Below, piece after piece: positions 1 through 7,747 of a stretch of DNA of 51,659 nucleotides. The translations under genes were made by a program, and so were the position numbers. Position 1 is the first letter of the stretch; every line of letters begins with the position of its first letter. The notes beneath the pieces were generated by a model. It had not been told where the DNA came from. It saw nothing but the letters and a program-made list of their open reading frames with translations, and made no database searches. The stretch is from Paraburkholderia elongata (lineage in GTDB: Bacteria; Pseudomonadota; Gammaproteobacteria; Burkholderiales; Burkholderiaceae), in contig NZ_WOEZ01000007.1 of assembly GCF_013177735.1 (NCBI RefSeq), positions 1-51,659 of the forward strand. The letters run 5' to 3'.

Positions 1-130
1 CATGCGCACAGTGTAGGAACACGCTGCCGCAACGCCAAGGACCAAGGTCTTCACTACAAGCGATTTTCGCCGTCCCCCGCGCACCACCACACAACAAATC
101 AAGGACTTACGACTGCGGTCGGGTCAGGAA

Positions 131-430
131 ATGGCGAAAAACGGTGGCTTTCAGGCGCGAATAGCGAAAGTCGGGCTAACGCTGACTGCAGCGTTCGTCG
201 CGAGCCGGTTTCTGCCCGATGCCTGGTACGCGGCACTGCAAAGGCCTGCGTTCAAACCACCGAACTGGGTATTTCCGCCGGCGTGGTCGGTGCTTTATGT
301 ACTGATGGCGATTGCCGCCTGGCGCGCTTGCAAACGCGACGGCCTGAGTGCCGCGATCGTCTGATGGGCAGCTCAACTGCTGTTCAGCGCAGCCTGGATG
401 TAGCCGCTTTTCGGCCTGCACAACTTGGGT
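131..430 (+). pseudogene. tspO: TspO/MBR family protein, decayed remnant
   Basis: The reading frame opens with a TspO-like start: a hydrophobic N-terminus, then [20 protein letters not shown] and [15 protein letters not shown], the usual TspO signature (PPNWVF, WxxLYxLMGIAAW). It hits an in-frame TGA at 362-364. The same frame continues with WAAQLLFSAAWM, a TAG at 401-403, then PLFGLHNLG, which is the next conserved TspO segment. Past about 430 the similarity is lost. The family is normally about 150-170 residues with five membrane helices, so this copy has two nonsense codons and no C-terminal third. TspO proteins are tryptophan-rich membrane proteins linked to tetrapyrrole and stress signalling. 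A sequencing error could explain one stop but not two stops plus the missing end. Confidence 0.75.
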
Positions 431-487
431 GCCTCACCCAAACACCGGCGTCCTTCAATACGCGCCGATGCTTCAAACTCGCGCAGC

Positions 488-679
488 TTAGTGCTGGCTC
501 ATCCACGACGGATGGCGGGTGGTCGCCTCACGGTCCAGCTTGCGCATACGGAATTCCAGATCGTACAGATCGGTTGCTTCTGCGAGGAAGGCGTCAGCGC
601 GTTCTTTCGCGAGTTGATCGGGCGATTTGGTCAGGAACAGAAACAGGCGGCTAAGCAGATACATGGTCAACCTCGACAA
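488..679 (-). CDS. DUF3563 family small protein
   Basis: A 63-residue protein with a short hydrophobic N-terminus (MYLLSRLFLFL) followed by an acidic/basic helix ending ATDLYDLEFRMRKLDR. The motif (x)DLxDLExRMRxL is the mark of DUF3563, a small family common in Burkholderiales whose function is unknown to me. The start could be the first ATG (679) or the ATG five codons later; the family usually begins close to the hydrophobic stretch. It has its own upstream promoter-like element (-10 TATAAT) embedded in two inverted repeats. The gene stands alone, with its 3' end pointing at the TspO relic. Confidence 0.65.
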   Translation of the reverse strand: MSRLTMYLLSRLFLFLTKSPDQLAKERADAFLAEATDLYDLEFRMRKLDREATTRHPSWMSQH

Positions 680-684
680 TGAGT

Positions 685-744
685 TTAGGCGTTAACGCCT
701 AAGGGATAACCCCAATTATAGGGAAAACCCTAGAATTGCGCCAA
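685..744 (-). promoter_or_regulatory. Promoter and palindromes upstream of the DUF3563 gene
   Basis: On the minus strand a TATAAT -10 box (715-720) lies 18 bases after TTGGCG (739-744), a fair sigma-70 pair. The -10 is flanked by the inverted repeat TAGGG-AAAA-CCCTA (719-732), which falls in the spacer. An 18-base perfect palindrome, TTAGGCGTTAACGCCTAA (685-702), falls where the transcript would start. Two palindromes around one promoter suggest a repressor operator. The regulator is not known to me. Confidence 0.5.
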
Positions 745-771
745 TACTCATTTCGAAGTGTTGCTCCAACC

Positions 772-1965
772 TCATCGTGCGTCCGCCGAGGCTTCTGTGG
801 CGGTGCTTTCAGCGATACGGCCGGCGCCCGTGCGGCGCTGATGCCTGAAAAATTCCCACACCATGGCGCTCGCGTCTGGACCTTTGGCGGAATGAAACGG
901 TACGGTGTCGTCGCCGCCGCTCCAGGCGTGCGCGAGCCCTTGCACACGGCACAGCCGCACCACGCGCCGCCCGCCTCGCATGTAGTCGCGCGTCACCACG
1001 CCCCCCTTGCGCTCTTCCTTGACTTCACCGGATTTGCGCGCCCCGTTCTTGTCGACGATCCGGTTCAGGCGGGAAAACTGCACCGCCAACTGGTCCGCAT
1101 TGACCGGCGCGACCACGTGGTCGGTGTCGCCGTGGAGAATGATGGCCGGCATGCCGGGGTATTCCGCCACATTAACGAGTTCGTCGACCAGCTCGGCCGG
1201 CTCGCGGCGCGCGCCGCGTCGCATCACGTCCATCGCCGTAATGCCGGAGCGAGCCTCCCCGAAAGCGGGGCCGGAATGCAACGCGACCGCCGCGAAATGC
1301 TCCGGATAGTTGGCGGCCAGAAGCGCCGTCAGGCCGGCGCCGGCGGAGATTCCGGCGACATACACGCGCTCGCTGTCGAAGCCATGCTCGGCAACCAGCG
1401 AATCCACCAGCGAGACGACCGCGCGCGTCTCAGCGCCGCCGGCGCTGTCGCTGGCGTCGTACCAATGCCAGCAGCGATGCGAATGAACGTGCTTCGACTG
1501 TTCCGGATAAACCACGGCGAAGCCGAACCGGTCCGCGAGCACGTTCATCCGCGTGCCTGCCGCGAATTCGTCAATCGACTGGGTGCAGCCGTGCAGCATC
1601 ACCACCAGCGGCATCGCCTCGTGCGCATGGCCGGACGGGATATACAAACCGTACTGAAGATGGTTGACGAGCCGCCCGGGCGCGGCGGGCGCCGAATGGA
1701 ACGAGCGCGTCCATGAACCGCTCGCCCATGCCGAAGCACGCGGACGAACCCGCGATTCCCGTGGGGCAGCGCGCGGCGCCTCGCGTTTTGCGGATGCGCG
1801 TAGCGCGGCCGCCGGATTGACAGGACGGACCTTGGCCGAAGGCTTGCTGGTGGCAGCGCGTGCCGGCCGCGTGGCGGCGCGCTTGGTGGTGTGGGCAGGC
1901 TCGGTTTGAATGGCGAGCAGCCGCTTGAGACCGCGCAACCAGATTTTCGATAGACTTTTTGCCAT
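772..1965 (-). CDS. PHB depolymerase family esterase
   Basis: A 397-residue alpha/beta-hydrolase of the poly(3-hydroxybutyrate) depolymerase/esterase type. A basic, Ala/Pro-rich N-terminal stretch of about 110 residues precedes the catalytic domain. Visible motifs are PLVVMLHGCTQS (oxyanion region), the lipase box GISAGAG with Ser207, the conserved C-W-H-W-Y block, and a late His region (GLAHAWSGG). An Asp in ILHGDTDHVV probably completes the triad. I chose the ATG at 1965 because a GAGG element precedes it; a longer frame to 2043 lacks a site. No clear signal peptide is visible, so an intracellular or autotransported location is open. The family splits PHB or related short-chain esters; the exact substrate cannot be read from sequence. 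Confidence 0.8.
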   Translation of the reverse strand: MAKSLSKIWLRGLKRLLAIQTEPAHTTKRAATRPARAATSKPSAKVRPVNPAAALRASAKREAPRAAPRESRVRPRASAWASGSWTRSFHSAPAAPGRLVNHLQYGLYIPSGHAHEAMPLVVMLHGCTQSIDEFAAGTRMNVLADRFGFAVVYPEQSKHVHSHRCWHWYDASDSAGGAETRAVVSLVDSLVAEHGFDSERVYVAGISAGAGLTALLAANYPEHFAAVALHSGPAFGEARSGITAMDVMRRGARREPAELVDELVNVAEYPGMPAIILHGDTDHVVAPVNADQLAVQFSRLNRIVDKNGARKSGEVKEERKGGVVTRDYMRGGRRVVRLCRVQGLAHAWSGGDDTVPFHSAKGPDASAMVWEFFRHQRRTGAGRIAESTATEASADAR

Positions 1966-2322
1966 CGGCGGATAACCTCGCAAAAAGGGACAGGTGTCGT
2001 TCGATAGAACGACGCTTTGTTGTGCAATGCACAATAACACCAATCCTCATGCGATGCTGGAAGCCCGAACCACTGTCGAGCACCGAATTTTCCGCACGGC
2101 GAACCTTGCAGCAACAACAACGTCAAATCTTTGCAAAGCTTGTTCGCCAGCCAACGTCCCGTCGCAAAAAGCCTGGCGCGTGGCAAGTCTGGCCCGAAGC
2201 ACCCGTCTATACTGGCGGGTAAATAATTTCGGAATACGCCTTTGCGGCGTCGGCGACTCACGCTGTTCGCGCGTTAAACCATTACCAACCCGATTCTACG
2301 CGGCCTTGGTCGCACTTTTGCC
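1966..2322. other. Divergent intergenic region with two inverted repeats
   Basis: This 357-base gap separates the minus-strand esterase from the plus-strand PAP2 gene and should hold both promoters. Two inverted repeats sit close to the esterase start: GTCGTTC-GATA-GAACGAC at 1996-2013 and TTGTGCA-A-TGCACAA at 2020-2034. Their position fits operator sites for the esterase gene. Toward the PAP2 gene I see no strong promoter or ribosome-binding site, and no credible small gene. Confidence 0.5.
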
Positions 2323-3024
2323 ATGCCCGATTTACCTGTCCATCTGTGGTATTCGATTACCAGCCTCGGCGGCGCCGGCATGACGCTGCCGCTCGCGTTC
2401 GCCATCGCACTTTGGCTGGCGGTCGGCTACACGTGGCGCATGGCTGCCGGCTGGTTGCTGCTGCTTGGCGCGGCTATCGGCGTAGTGACCGTGACCAAGC
2501 TGGCCTTCCTCGGCTGGGGCGTCGGCGTGCGCGAACTGGATTTCACCGGCGTGAGCGGTCACGCCATGCTGTCTACCGCCGTCTATCCGGTCGCGCTGTT
2601 CCTGATGTTGCTGCCAGCGCGTCCGGCAATTCGTCTGCTTGGCGTCATACTGGGCCTGGCCGCGGGCATCGCGGTCGGCTTGTCGCGCGTCGTGCTGAGC
2701 GCTCACTCGCCGTCTGAAGCCGTCACCGGCTGCCTGGTCGGCGCGCTGGCGGCGCTGGTCTTCGTGCGCATGGCGTGGAATCTTGAGCCGGGCCGATTGT
2801 CGGTGTTGCCCGTCACCGCTAGTCTGATGATCCTCGCGGTGCTGATGCACGGCGTGCACGTGCCGACGCAACGCTGGGTCACGCATATCGCGCTGAAGGT
2901 GTCCGGTCACGAGCGACCGTTCATCCGCGCCAAGTGGAGGTCCGTGCGTGACGTACGTCCCGCCACGGCGCCGCTGTCGCAGACGCTCAACACGCTTACG
3001 CCGCCGCACTCCTCCGACATCTGA
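2323..3024 (+). CDS. PAP2-type membrane phosphatase
   Basis: A 233-residue membrane protein with about six hydrophobic segments. It carries the PAP2/acid-phosphatase core: SGHAM near residue 87 (catalytic His in motif 2) and SRVVLSAHSPSEAVTG near 126 (motif 3, nucleophile His). Canonical motif 3 ends SRxxxxxHxxxD; here the last acidic residue is Glu. Motif 1 (KxxxxxxRP) is poorly kept: a Lys in TKLAFLGWG is not followed by RP. The protein ends in a hydrophilic tail of about 50 residues. Family members dephosphorylate lipid phosphates such as undecaprenyl pyrophosphate or phosphatidate; the substrate here is unknown. It stands alone between two divergent or separate units. Confidence 0.75.
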   Translation: MPDLPVHLWYSITSLGGAGMTLPLAFAIALWLAVGYTWRMAAGWLLLLGAAIGVVTVTKLAFLGWGVGVRELDFTGVSGHAMLSTAVYPVALFLMLLPARPAIRLLGVILGLAAGIAVGLSRVVLSAHSPSEAVTGCLVGALAALVFVRMAWNLEPGRLSVLPVTASLMILAVLMHGVHVPTQRWVTHIALKVSGHERPFIRAKWRSVRDVRPATAPLSQTLNTLTPPHSSDI

Positions 3025-3118
3025 AGCACACCCAACCGATTGCTCGTTCGGCAACTGAAGCCCTCGCTCGTCGATCCGCGCGCCGCCTTATGCGCGCAAC
3101 TGAATAATCGTCATGGGT

Positions 3119-3146
3119 ATCGTTATAACCTTTCATATATTACGAT
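3119..3146. promoter_or_regulatory. ModE-binding palindrome upstream of modA
   Basis: An imperfect 28-base inverted repeat begins ATCGTTATA (3119-3127) and ends TATATTACGAT (3136-3146). The two halves read ATCGTTATA and ATCGTAATATA on opposite strands. This closely follows the known ModE operator, which has ATCGnTATA half-sites around a short spacer. It lies 27 bases before the first possible modA start, where molybdate-loaded ModE would block transcription. The modE gene is encoded just downstream of modC. Confidence 0.8.
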
Positions 3147-3172
3147 AGCGTTTTAACCCGCCGCTCCGGCCC

Positions 3173-3964
3173 ATGCCGGACATCCAAGCCTTCATGACAC
3201 TGTCTCGCCGCCTTGTGAAACATGCGCTGTTGATCGCTAGCGCCATCTCCGTTGCCGCCAGCGCCAACGCACGTGCCGACGAACTCGTGGTCTCCGCCGC
3301 CAGCCTGACCAACGCCTTCAAAGCAGTTAGCGAGGTCTTCGAACAGCAGCACCCCGGCACCAAGGTCCTGCTGAACTTCGGCGCGTCCGACGTGCTGATG
3401 CAGCAAATCGCCAAGGGTGCGCCCGCCGACGTGTTCGCCTCCGCGGATCAGAAAGCGATGGACAAGGCCACCGCGGAAAAAGTGATCGTGCCGGCCACGC
3501 GCCGCGACTTCGCCGCCAATTCGCTGGTGCTGATCGTGCCGGCCGACAGCCATTTCGCGCCGGCCTCGCTGAACGATCTGGCGTCGGCGAATGTGAAGCG
3601 TGTGGCTTACGGTGATCCGGCTTCCGTGCCGATCGGCCGCTACGCGCAAGGCGCGCTGCAAGCCGCCGGCGTGTGGGACGCGGTCAACGCGAAGGCCGTG
3701 CTGGCATCGAACGTACGCCAGAGCCTGGACTACGTGTCGCGTGGCGAAGTCGACGCCGGCTTCGTGTTCAGCACCGACACCGCGGTCATGCCGGACAAGG
3801 TCAAGGTCGCGATGAACGTGCCGACGCAGACGCCGATCACCTATCCGATCGCGCAGGTCGAAGGCAGCCGTCACGCGGCCGACGCGCAGGCCTTCATGAA
3901 CTTCGTGCTCTCGCCGGCCGGCCAGGCCGTGCTCGCGAAGTACGGTTTCAAGCCCGCGCATTAA
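3173..3964 (+). CDS. modA: Molybdate ABC transporter, periplasmic binding protein ModA
   Basis: A 263-residue periplasmic protein. The N-terminus is a signal peptide (basic RRLVKH, hydrophobic core, ANARA|DE cleavage near residue 37). The mature part starts ELVVSAASLTNAFKAVSEVF and includes NFGASDVLMQQIAKGAPADVFASAD, the oxyanion-binding signature of ModA/WtpA proteins. It captures molybdate or tungstate for the ModBC importer. The start is uncertain: ATG at 3173 or the ATG at 3194, which gives a more typical signal peptide; neither has a good ribosome-binding site. It is first in modABC, behind a ModE palindrome. Confidence 0.93.
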   Translation: MPDIQAFMTLSRRLVKHALLIASAISVAASANARADELVVSAASLTNAFKAVSEVFEQQHPGTKVLLNFGASDVLMQQIAKGAPADVFASADQKAMDKATAEKVIVPATRRDFAANSLVLIVPADSHFAPASLNDLASANVKRVAYGDPASVPIGRYAQGALQAAGVWDAVNAKAVLASNVRQSLDYVSRGEVDAGFVFSTDTAVMPDKVKVAMNVPTQTPITYPIAQVEGSRHAADAQAFMNFVLSPAGQAVLAKYGFKPAH

Positions 3965-3982
3965 CTTAGCTACCGCACGCTC

Positions 3983-4657
3983 ATGCAACAGGCCTGGATT
4001 CCGCTCCTGCTGTCGCTGAAAGTGGCGGGCTGGGCCACCGCGCTCAATCTGGTGTTCGGCGTCGCGGCCGGTTTCGGTTTGTCGCGCTGGCGCTCGGGCG
4101 CGCGCGACGTGATCGATTCGCTGCTCATGTTGCCGCTCGTGATGCCGCCCACGGTGCTCGGCTACTACCTGCTCGTGCTGCTTGGACGGCGCGGTGTGAT
4201 CGGCGCCTGGCTCGACCGCGTCGATATCCAGTTGGTGTTCACCTGGCAGGGTGCCGTGATCGCGTCGACGGTGGTGGCGTTTCCGCTCGTCCTAAAGTCG
4301 GCGCGCGCCGCCTTTGAAGCGGTGGATCCTCAACTGGAGCGTGCCGCGCGCACGCTGGGCGTCAGCGAGACGGCGGTGTTTTTTCGCGTGACGCTGCCGC
4401 TCGCGGCGCGCGGCATCCTGGCCGGTGGTCTGCTGGCGTTCGCGCGCGCCCTGGGCGAATTCGGCGCGACGCTGATGATCGCGGGCAACTTGCCGGGGCG
4501 CACCCAAACGCTTTCGGTGGCGGTCTACTCAGCGGTGCAAGCCGGTGACGACAGCACCGCCACGCTCCTCGTGCTCGTGACTTCGGTGACGTGCGTCGTG
4601 ATTCTGTTGCTCGCGGGCCGTCTGGTGCCGCAGCACACGATTTTGGCGTCCCGCTGA
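3983..4657 (+). CDS. modB: Molybdate ABC transporter permease ModB
   Basis: A 224-residue inner-membrane permease with about five hydrophobic helices. The ABC-permease EAA loop is visible as ERAARTLGVSETAVFFRVTLPLAARGILAG, followed by the ModB-typical ALGEFGATLMIAGNLPG and RTQTLSVAVYSAV. It forms the membrane channel of the molybdate importer with ModC as the ATPase. It starts 18 bases after modA ends, and modC begins one base after its stop, so the three genes are co-transcribed. Confidence 0.94.
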   Translation: MQQAWIPLLLSLKVAGWATALNLVFGVAAGFGLSRWRSGARDVIDSLLMLPLVMPPTVLGYYLLVLLGRRGVIGAWLDRVDIQLVFTWQGAVIASTVVAFPLVLKSARAAFEAVDPQLERAARTLGVSETAVFFRVTLPLAARGILAGGLLAFARALGEFGATLMIAGNLPGRTQTLSVAVYSAVQAGDDSTATLLVLVTSVTCVVILLLAGRLVPQHTILASR

Positions 4658-4658
4658 C

Positions 4659-5360
4659 ATGCCGCTCGCCGTCGACATCCGCAAGACCTTCCAGAGCGCC
4701 GAACGCCGCTTCACGCTCGACGTCTCGTTCAAGGCGACCACGCAGCGCGTCGTGCTGTTCGGGCCGTCCGGTGCGGGAAAGAGTCTGACCTTGCAAGCCA
4801 TCGCCGGCCTGCTGCGTGCCGACGAGGGCACGATTGCGTTGCATGGCAACGCGCTATTCGATAGCACGCAGGGCATCGATCTGAAACCGCAAGCGCGCAA
4901 GATCGCGTATCTGTTCCAGGACTACGCGCTGTTTCCTCATCTGAACGTGCGGCAGAACATTGGCTTCGGCTTGCAGCCGGGTTGGCTCAATCCGCGCGCG
5001 CGAATCTCGCACCCGCAAGTCGACTACTGGCTCGATGCGCTCGAGTTGAAAAGCGTCGCGGGGAATCATCCGGCGCAGCTTTCGGGTGGACAGAAGCAGC
5101 GCGTGGCGTTGGCGCGAGCGCTGGTCGCTAAGTCTCGCTTGCTGTTGCTAGACGAACCGTTTTCCGCGCTCGATAGCGCGCTGCGTGAGCGCATGCGGCG
5201 CGAGCTGTCGGACCTGCAGACGCGGCTCGATATTCCGATGGTGTTGATCACGCACGACCCCGACGATGTCGCCGCCTTCGGCGATCAGGTCGTGCAGGTC
5301 AGCGATGGTTGTGTGCGTGAGAACCATGCGTTCGCCGGGTACGAGCGCAGCGTGCCATAA
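4659..5360 (+). CDS. modC: Molybdate ABC transporter ATPase ModC, short form
   Basis: A 233-residue ABC ATPase with Walker A GPSGAGKS (residues 35-42), Q-loop YLFQDYALFPHL, signature LSGGQKQRVALARAL, Walker B LLLLDEPFSALD and the H-loop LITHDPDD. It energises ModAB. Enterobacterial ModC is about 350 residues with a C-terminal Mop (TOBE) domain that binds molybdate; this protein ends soon after the H-loop and has no such domain, so substrate feedback on the ATPase is probably absent. Regulation would then rest on ModE at the promoter. It is translationally coupled to modB by one-base spacing. Confidence 0.92.
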   Translation: MPLAVDIRKTFQSAERRFTLDVSFKATTQRVVLFGPSGAGKSLTLQAIAGLLRADEGTIALHGNALFDSTQGIDLKPQARKIAYLFQDYALFPHLNVRQNIGFGLQPGWLNPRARISHPQVDYWLDALELKSVAGNHPAQLSGGQKQRVALARALVAKSRLLLLDEPFSALDSALRERMRRELSDLQTRLDIPMVLITHDPDDVAAFGDQVVQVSDGCVRENHAFAGYERSVP

Positions 5361-5436
5361 CGTCAGCGCGCGCCTTCAGGGTCCTCGAAACCCTCAGAAC
5401 CTTCACAGTTCTCGCAGCCCTATAGCCGTAAAGTAC

Positions 5437-6273
5437 TCAATCCTTCACCCCAAGAATCACACTCGACGCCTTGAACGCCGCGACCGCGATCCCGCCTTCC
5501 ACAAGGCCGAGCGTATCGACGCTTTCATTCGTGACGACCGCGGTAATCACCGCGCCGCCGTCCAGCACCAACGACACCTCCGCATTAACAGCCCCGCGCT
5601 TCACGCTCTGCACGGTGCCGCGCAACTGATTACGCGCGGACAGTTTCAGCGGCGCGCCGCTTTCGTTCTCCACGAGCAGCACCACCCACGACGCCTTGAT
5701 CAACGCGAACGCCGCCACCCCCTTCACGAGCCCCAGCGTCTCGGTACTTTCATGCGTGAGCACCGCGACGATCGTATGGCCGCCTGGCAGCGCCAGCGAC
5801 ACTTCATCGTTGACCGTCCCACGCGTGATCGCCGACACCGTTCCATAAAGCTGATTACGCGCGCTCGTTTTCACGCCGATGCGGCCGATCAGATCCCAAT
5901 CCGTGGCAAAGCCTTCGATCGCCGCGCCCGCGCGTTCGAGAAAACGCCGATGTTCGCGTTCGACCGCCCGAAACGTATCGATCAGCTTCACCGCGCGAGG
6001 CGTGAGCGTCGTGCCGCCACCGCCTTTGCCGCCGGTCGAGCGCACGACGAGCGGCTCGCCGGCGAGGTTGTTCATCGTGTCGACGGCGTCCCACGCGCCT
6101 TTGTAGCTCATGCCGACGGCTTTCGCCGCGCTGGTGATCGAACCGGTCTCGCCGATCGCCGCGAGCAGCCCAATCCGCGACGCGCCGCCGAGCGTTTGCG
6201 CGCCGGCCTGAAACCAGACGGAGCCGCCGAGTTCAAGGGCTTCGTGAGGCGGATCGGTGCGGTCGGATGTCAT
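5437..6273 (-). CDS. modE: Molybdate-dependent transcriptional regulator ModE
   Basis: A 278-residue regulator. Residues about 25-110 form a LysR-like winged helix (GGASRIGLLAAIGETGSITSAAKAVGMSYKGAWDAVDTMNNL, then GGKGGGGTTLTPRA). Residues about 140-275 hold two tandem Mop/TOBE domains, each starting SARNQLRGTV or SARNQLYGTV with an NDEVSL/NAEVSL block, which bind molybdate. Molybdate-bound ModE normally represses modABC and activates molybdoenzyme genes. It is convergent with modC and is the likely reader of the palindrome at 3119-3146. Length and domain order fit the family. Confidence 0.93.
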   Translation of the reverse strand: MTSDRTDPPHEALELGGSVWFQAGAQTLGGASRIGLLAAIGETGSITSAAKAVGMSYKGAWDAVDTMNNLAGEPLVVRSTGGKGGGGTTLTPRAVKLIDTFRAVEREHRRFLERAGAAIEGFATDWDLIGRIGVKTSARNQLYGTVSAITRGTVNDEVSLALPGGHTIVAVLTHESTETLGLVKGVAAFALIKASWVVLLVENESGAPLKLSARNQLRGTVQSVKRGAVNAEVSLVLDGGAVITAVVTNESVDTLGLVEGGIAVAAFKASSVILGVKD

Positions 6274-6355
6274 GGCGGCAGGGGGGGCGGTGGGTTAGGA
6301 AAGGACAGCGAACCATTATAGCGACGCAGCGCCCCCCATCGCATTCGTCAGTCGC

Positions 6356-6739
6356 TCAAACCGCGTACTGTGCGATCCCATTTCCGAACGACCAATTCTC
6401 TTTCAGCACCTCGACGAGATTGATGAACACATCCTCTCGTCGCAGTCCCGGCGACTCTGCCAGTTCATCCGCCATGCGCTTGTACAACGCCTTTTTCTGC
6501 TCGAGCGTGCGGGTGTTGTTCAGCGTGATCTGAATCAGCACCAGATCGTCGCTGCGCTGCACGTTCAGATATTGCTTGTCGTACACAAAATTGGCGGCTT
6601 CGTGCTCGGTGATGAGCATGAAGATGTCGTCTTTCGGCACATTGAACGTGTCCACCAGCGAACGCTGAATGCTGTCCGTCAGCGCCTTCCGGTATTCGGC
6701 CGGCTTGCCGGCGCGCAATGCAATTCGTGTGAGCGGCAT
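6356..6739 (-). CDS. Tautomerase family protein
   Basis: A 127-residue protein of the 4-oxalocrotonate tautomerase superfamily. The start was set at the ATG at 6739 because it has an AAGGAG site seven bases upstream and places Pro directly after Met (MPLTRIALRAG). The amino-terminal Pro, exposed after Met removal, is the catalytic base of this superfamily. The rest (RKALTDSIQRSLVDTFNVPKDD, later TLEQKKALYKRMADEL and PGLRREDVFINLVEV) follows the long tautomerase subgroup. Substrate unknown. The gene is divergent from a LysR regulator at 6840, a common arrangement for a regulator and its target. Confidence 0.85.
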   Translation of the reverse strand: MPLTRIALRAGKPAEYRKALTDSIQRSLVDTFNVPKDDIFMLITEHEAANFVYDKQYLNVQRSDDLVLIQITLNNTRTLEQKKALYKRMADELAESPGLRREDVFINLVEVLKENWSFGNGIAQYAV

Positions 6740-6839
6740 GGTGAAACTCCTTGGTTGCTTTGATTGGGTAAACACAGCTTAGGCGGGCTCAGTCATAATT
6801 AACAGATATCATTGGTTATTTCATCCATATTCAACTGAA
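6740..6839. promoter_or_regulatory. Divergent promoter region, possible LysR operator
   Basis: This AT-rich 100-base gap separates the tautomerase gene from the LysR gene. An imperfect dyad around 6795-6820 (ataattaac ... ggttat) contains a T-N11-A element of the type bound by LysR regulators. No clear -35/-10 pair could be assigned on either strand. Confidence 0.35.
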
Positions 6840-7691
6840 ATGAAAGTCCTCGATCTCGATGCGGTGCGCGCCTTCGTGCTGGTCGCCGATCTGCACAGCT
6901 TCACGCGGGCCGCCGACGCGCTCGACACCACGCAATCGGCCGTCAGCCTGAAGCTCAAGCGGCTGGAGGCGCACCTCGGCAAGCAGTTGGTGGAGCGCAC
7001 GCCGCGCGTCGTGCGTCTTTCCGCGGACGGCAATGCGTTCCTTGGCGCGGCCCGCGATCTGCTGAGCGCGCACGAGCGGGCGCTGGGCTCGCTGTCGGTG
7101 GAGCGTCGGCGGCTCACGCTGGGGCTGAGCGAGCATGTCGCGGGAGCGAACTTGCCGCAGTTGCTTGCGCGGCTCAACGCGCACGATCCGGGTCTGGTGG
7201 TCGAATTACATATGGGCACGTCGGCAGCGCTGCTCGCGCAATTCGATGAACGGCGCCTCGACGCGGTGGTCGTTCGCTATGGCGCCGATGAATCGCCGCG
7301 TGACGACGCACAGGTGCTTTTCAGCGAGCCGCTTGGCTGGCTCGCCACGCCGGAATGGCTGCCGCGCATCGGCGAGCCGTTGGCGTTGGCGCTGCTAAGT
7401 CCGCCATGCAATGTGCGCGACGTCGCGCTGCACGCGCTGAATGAGGCGGGGGTTGCATGGCAGGAAGTGTTCGTCGGCGGCGGTGTGGCGGCGGTCGGCG
7501 CCGCGGTCGCGGCCGGTCTGGCGGTGTCGCCGTTGGCGCGCAGAGTGGCGCCGCGAGGGTTGGTCGATGTCGGCGCGCGGCTGGGTTTGCCGCCGCTGCC
7601 GGAATCGCGCGTGACCTTGCATTCGCGGGTGAGGGATAAGCGGTCGGTGGAGACATTACGGTTGGTGACGAACGGGTTGGCAAGCGGTTGA
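6840..7691 (+). CDS. LysR family transcriptional regulator
   Basis: A 283-residue LysR-type regulator. The N-terminal winged helix-turn-helix is clear: LDLDAVRAFVLVADLHSFTRAADALDTTQSAVSLKLKRLEAHLGKQLVERTPRVVRLSADG. Residues about 90-280 form the effector-binding domain, opening RRLTLGLSEHVAG and LVVELHMGTSAALLAQFDERRLDAVVVRYG. The coinducer is unknown. It is divergent from the tautomerase gene, which it probably controls along with itself. Length is near the lower edge of the family (about 290-310). Confidence 0.9.
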   Translation: MKVLDLDAVRAFVLVADLHSFTRAADALDTTQSAVSLKLKRLEAHLGKQLVERTPRVVRLSADGNAFLGAARDLLSAHERALGSLSVERRRLTLGLSEHVAGANLPQLLARLNAHDPGLVVELHMGTSAALLAQFDERRLDAVVVRYGADESPRDDAQVLFSEPLGWLATPEWLPRIGEPLALALLSPPCNVRDVALHALNEAGVAWQEVFVGGGVAAVGAAVAAGLAVSPLARRVAPRGLVDVGARLGLPPLPESRVTLHSRVRDKRSVETLRLVTNGLASG

Positions 7692-7734
7692 GACATTAGG
7701 ACGCTTCGCCATAAAAACCTAAGCGGCTACGGTA

Positions 7735-7740
7735 TATAAT
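7735..7740 (+). promoter_or_regulatory. -10 box giving an apparently leaderless start
   Basis: TATAAT at 7735-7740 is a perfect -10 hexamer. With normal spacing, transcription would begin at about 7747, one base before the ATG at 7748 that starts the DUF4160 protein at MPIIARI. No Shine-Dalgarno sequence is present, so the mRNA is probably leaderless. The -35 region is weak. Confidence 0.5.
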
Positions 7741-7747
7741 GGCCGCT

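Noticed and set aside
1..130. Possible gene at the left edge
   Set aside because: No frame with a recognisable protein, ribosome-binding site or structure was seen in these 130 bases.
736..1716. A 326-codon plus-strand frame opposite the esterase gene
   Set aside because: Shadow of the esterase, whose lipase box and other motifs are on the minus strand.
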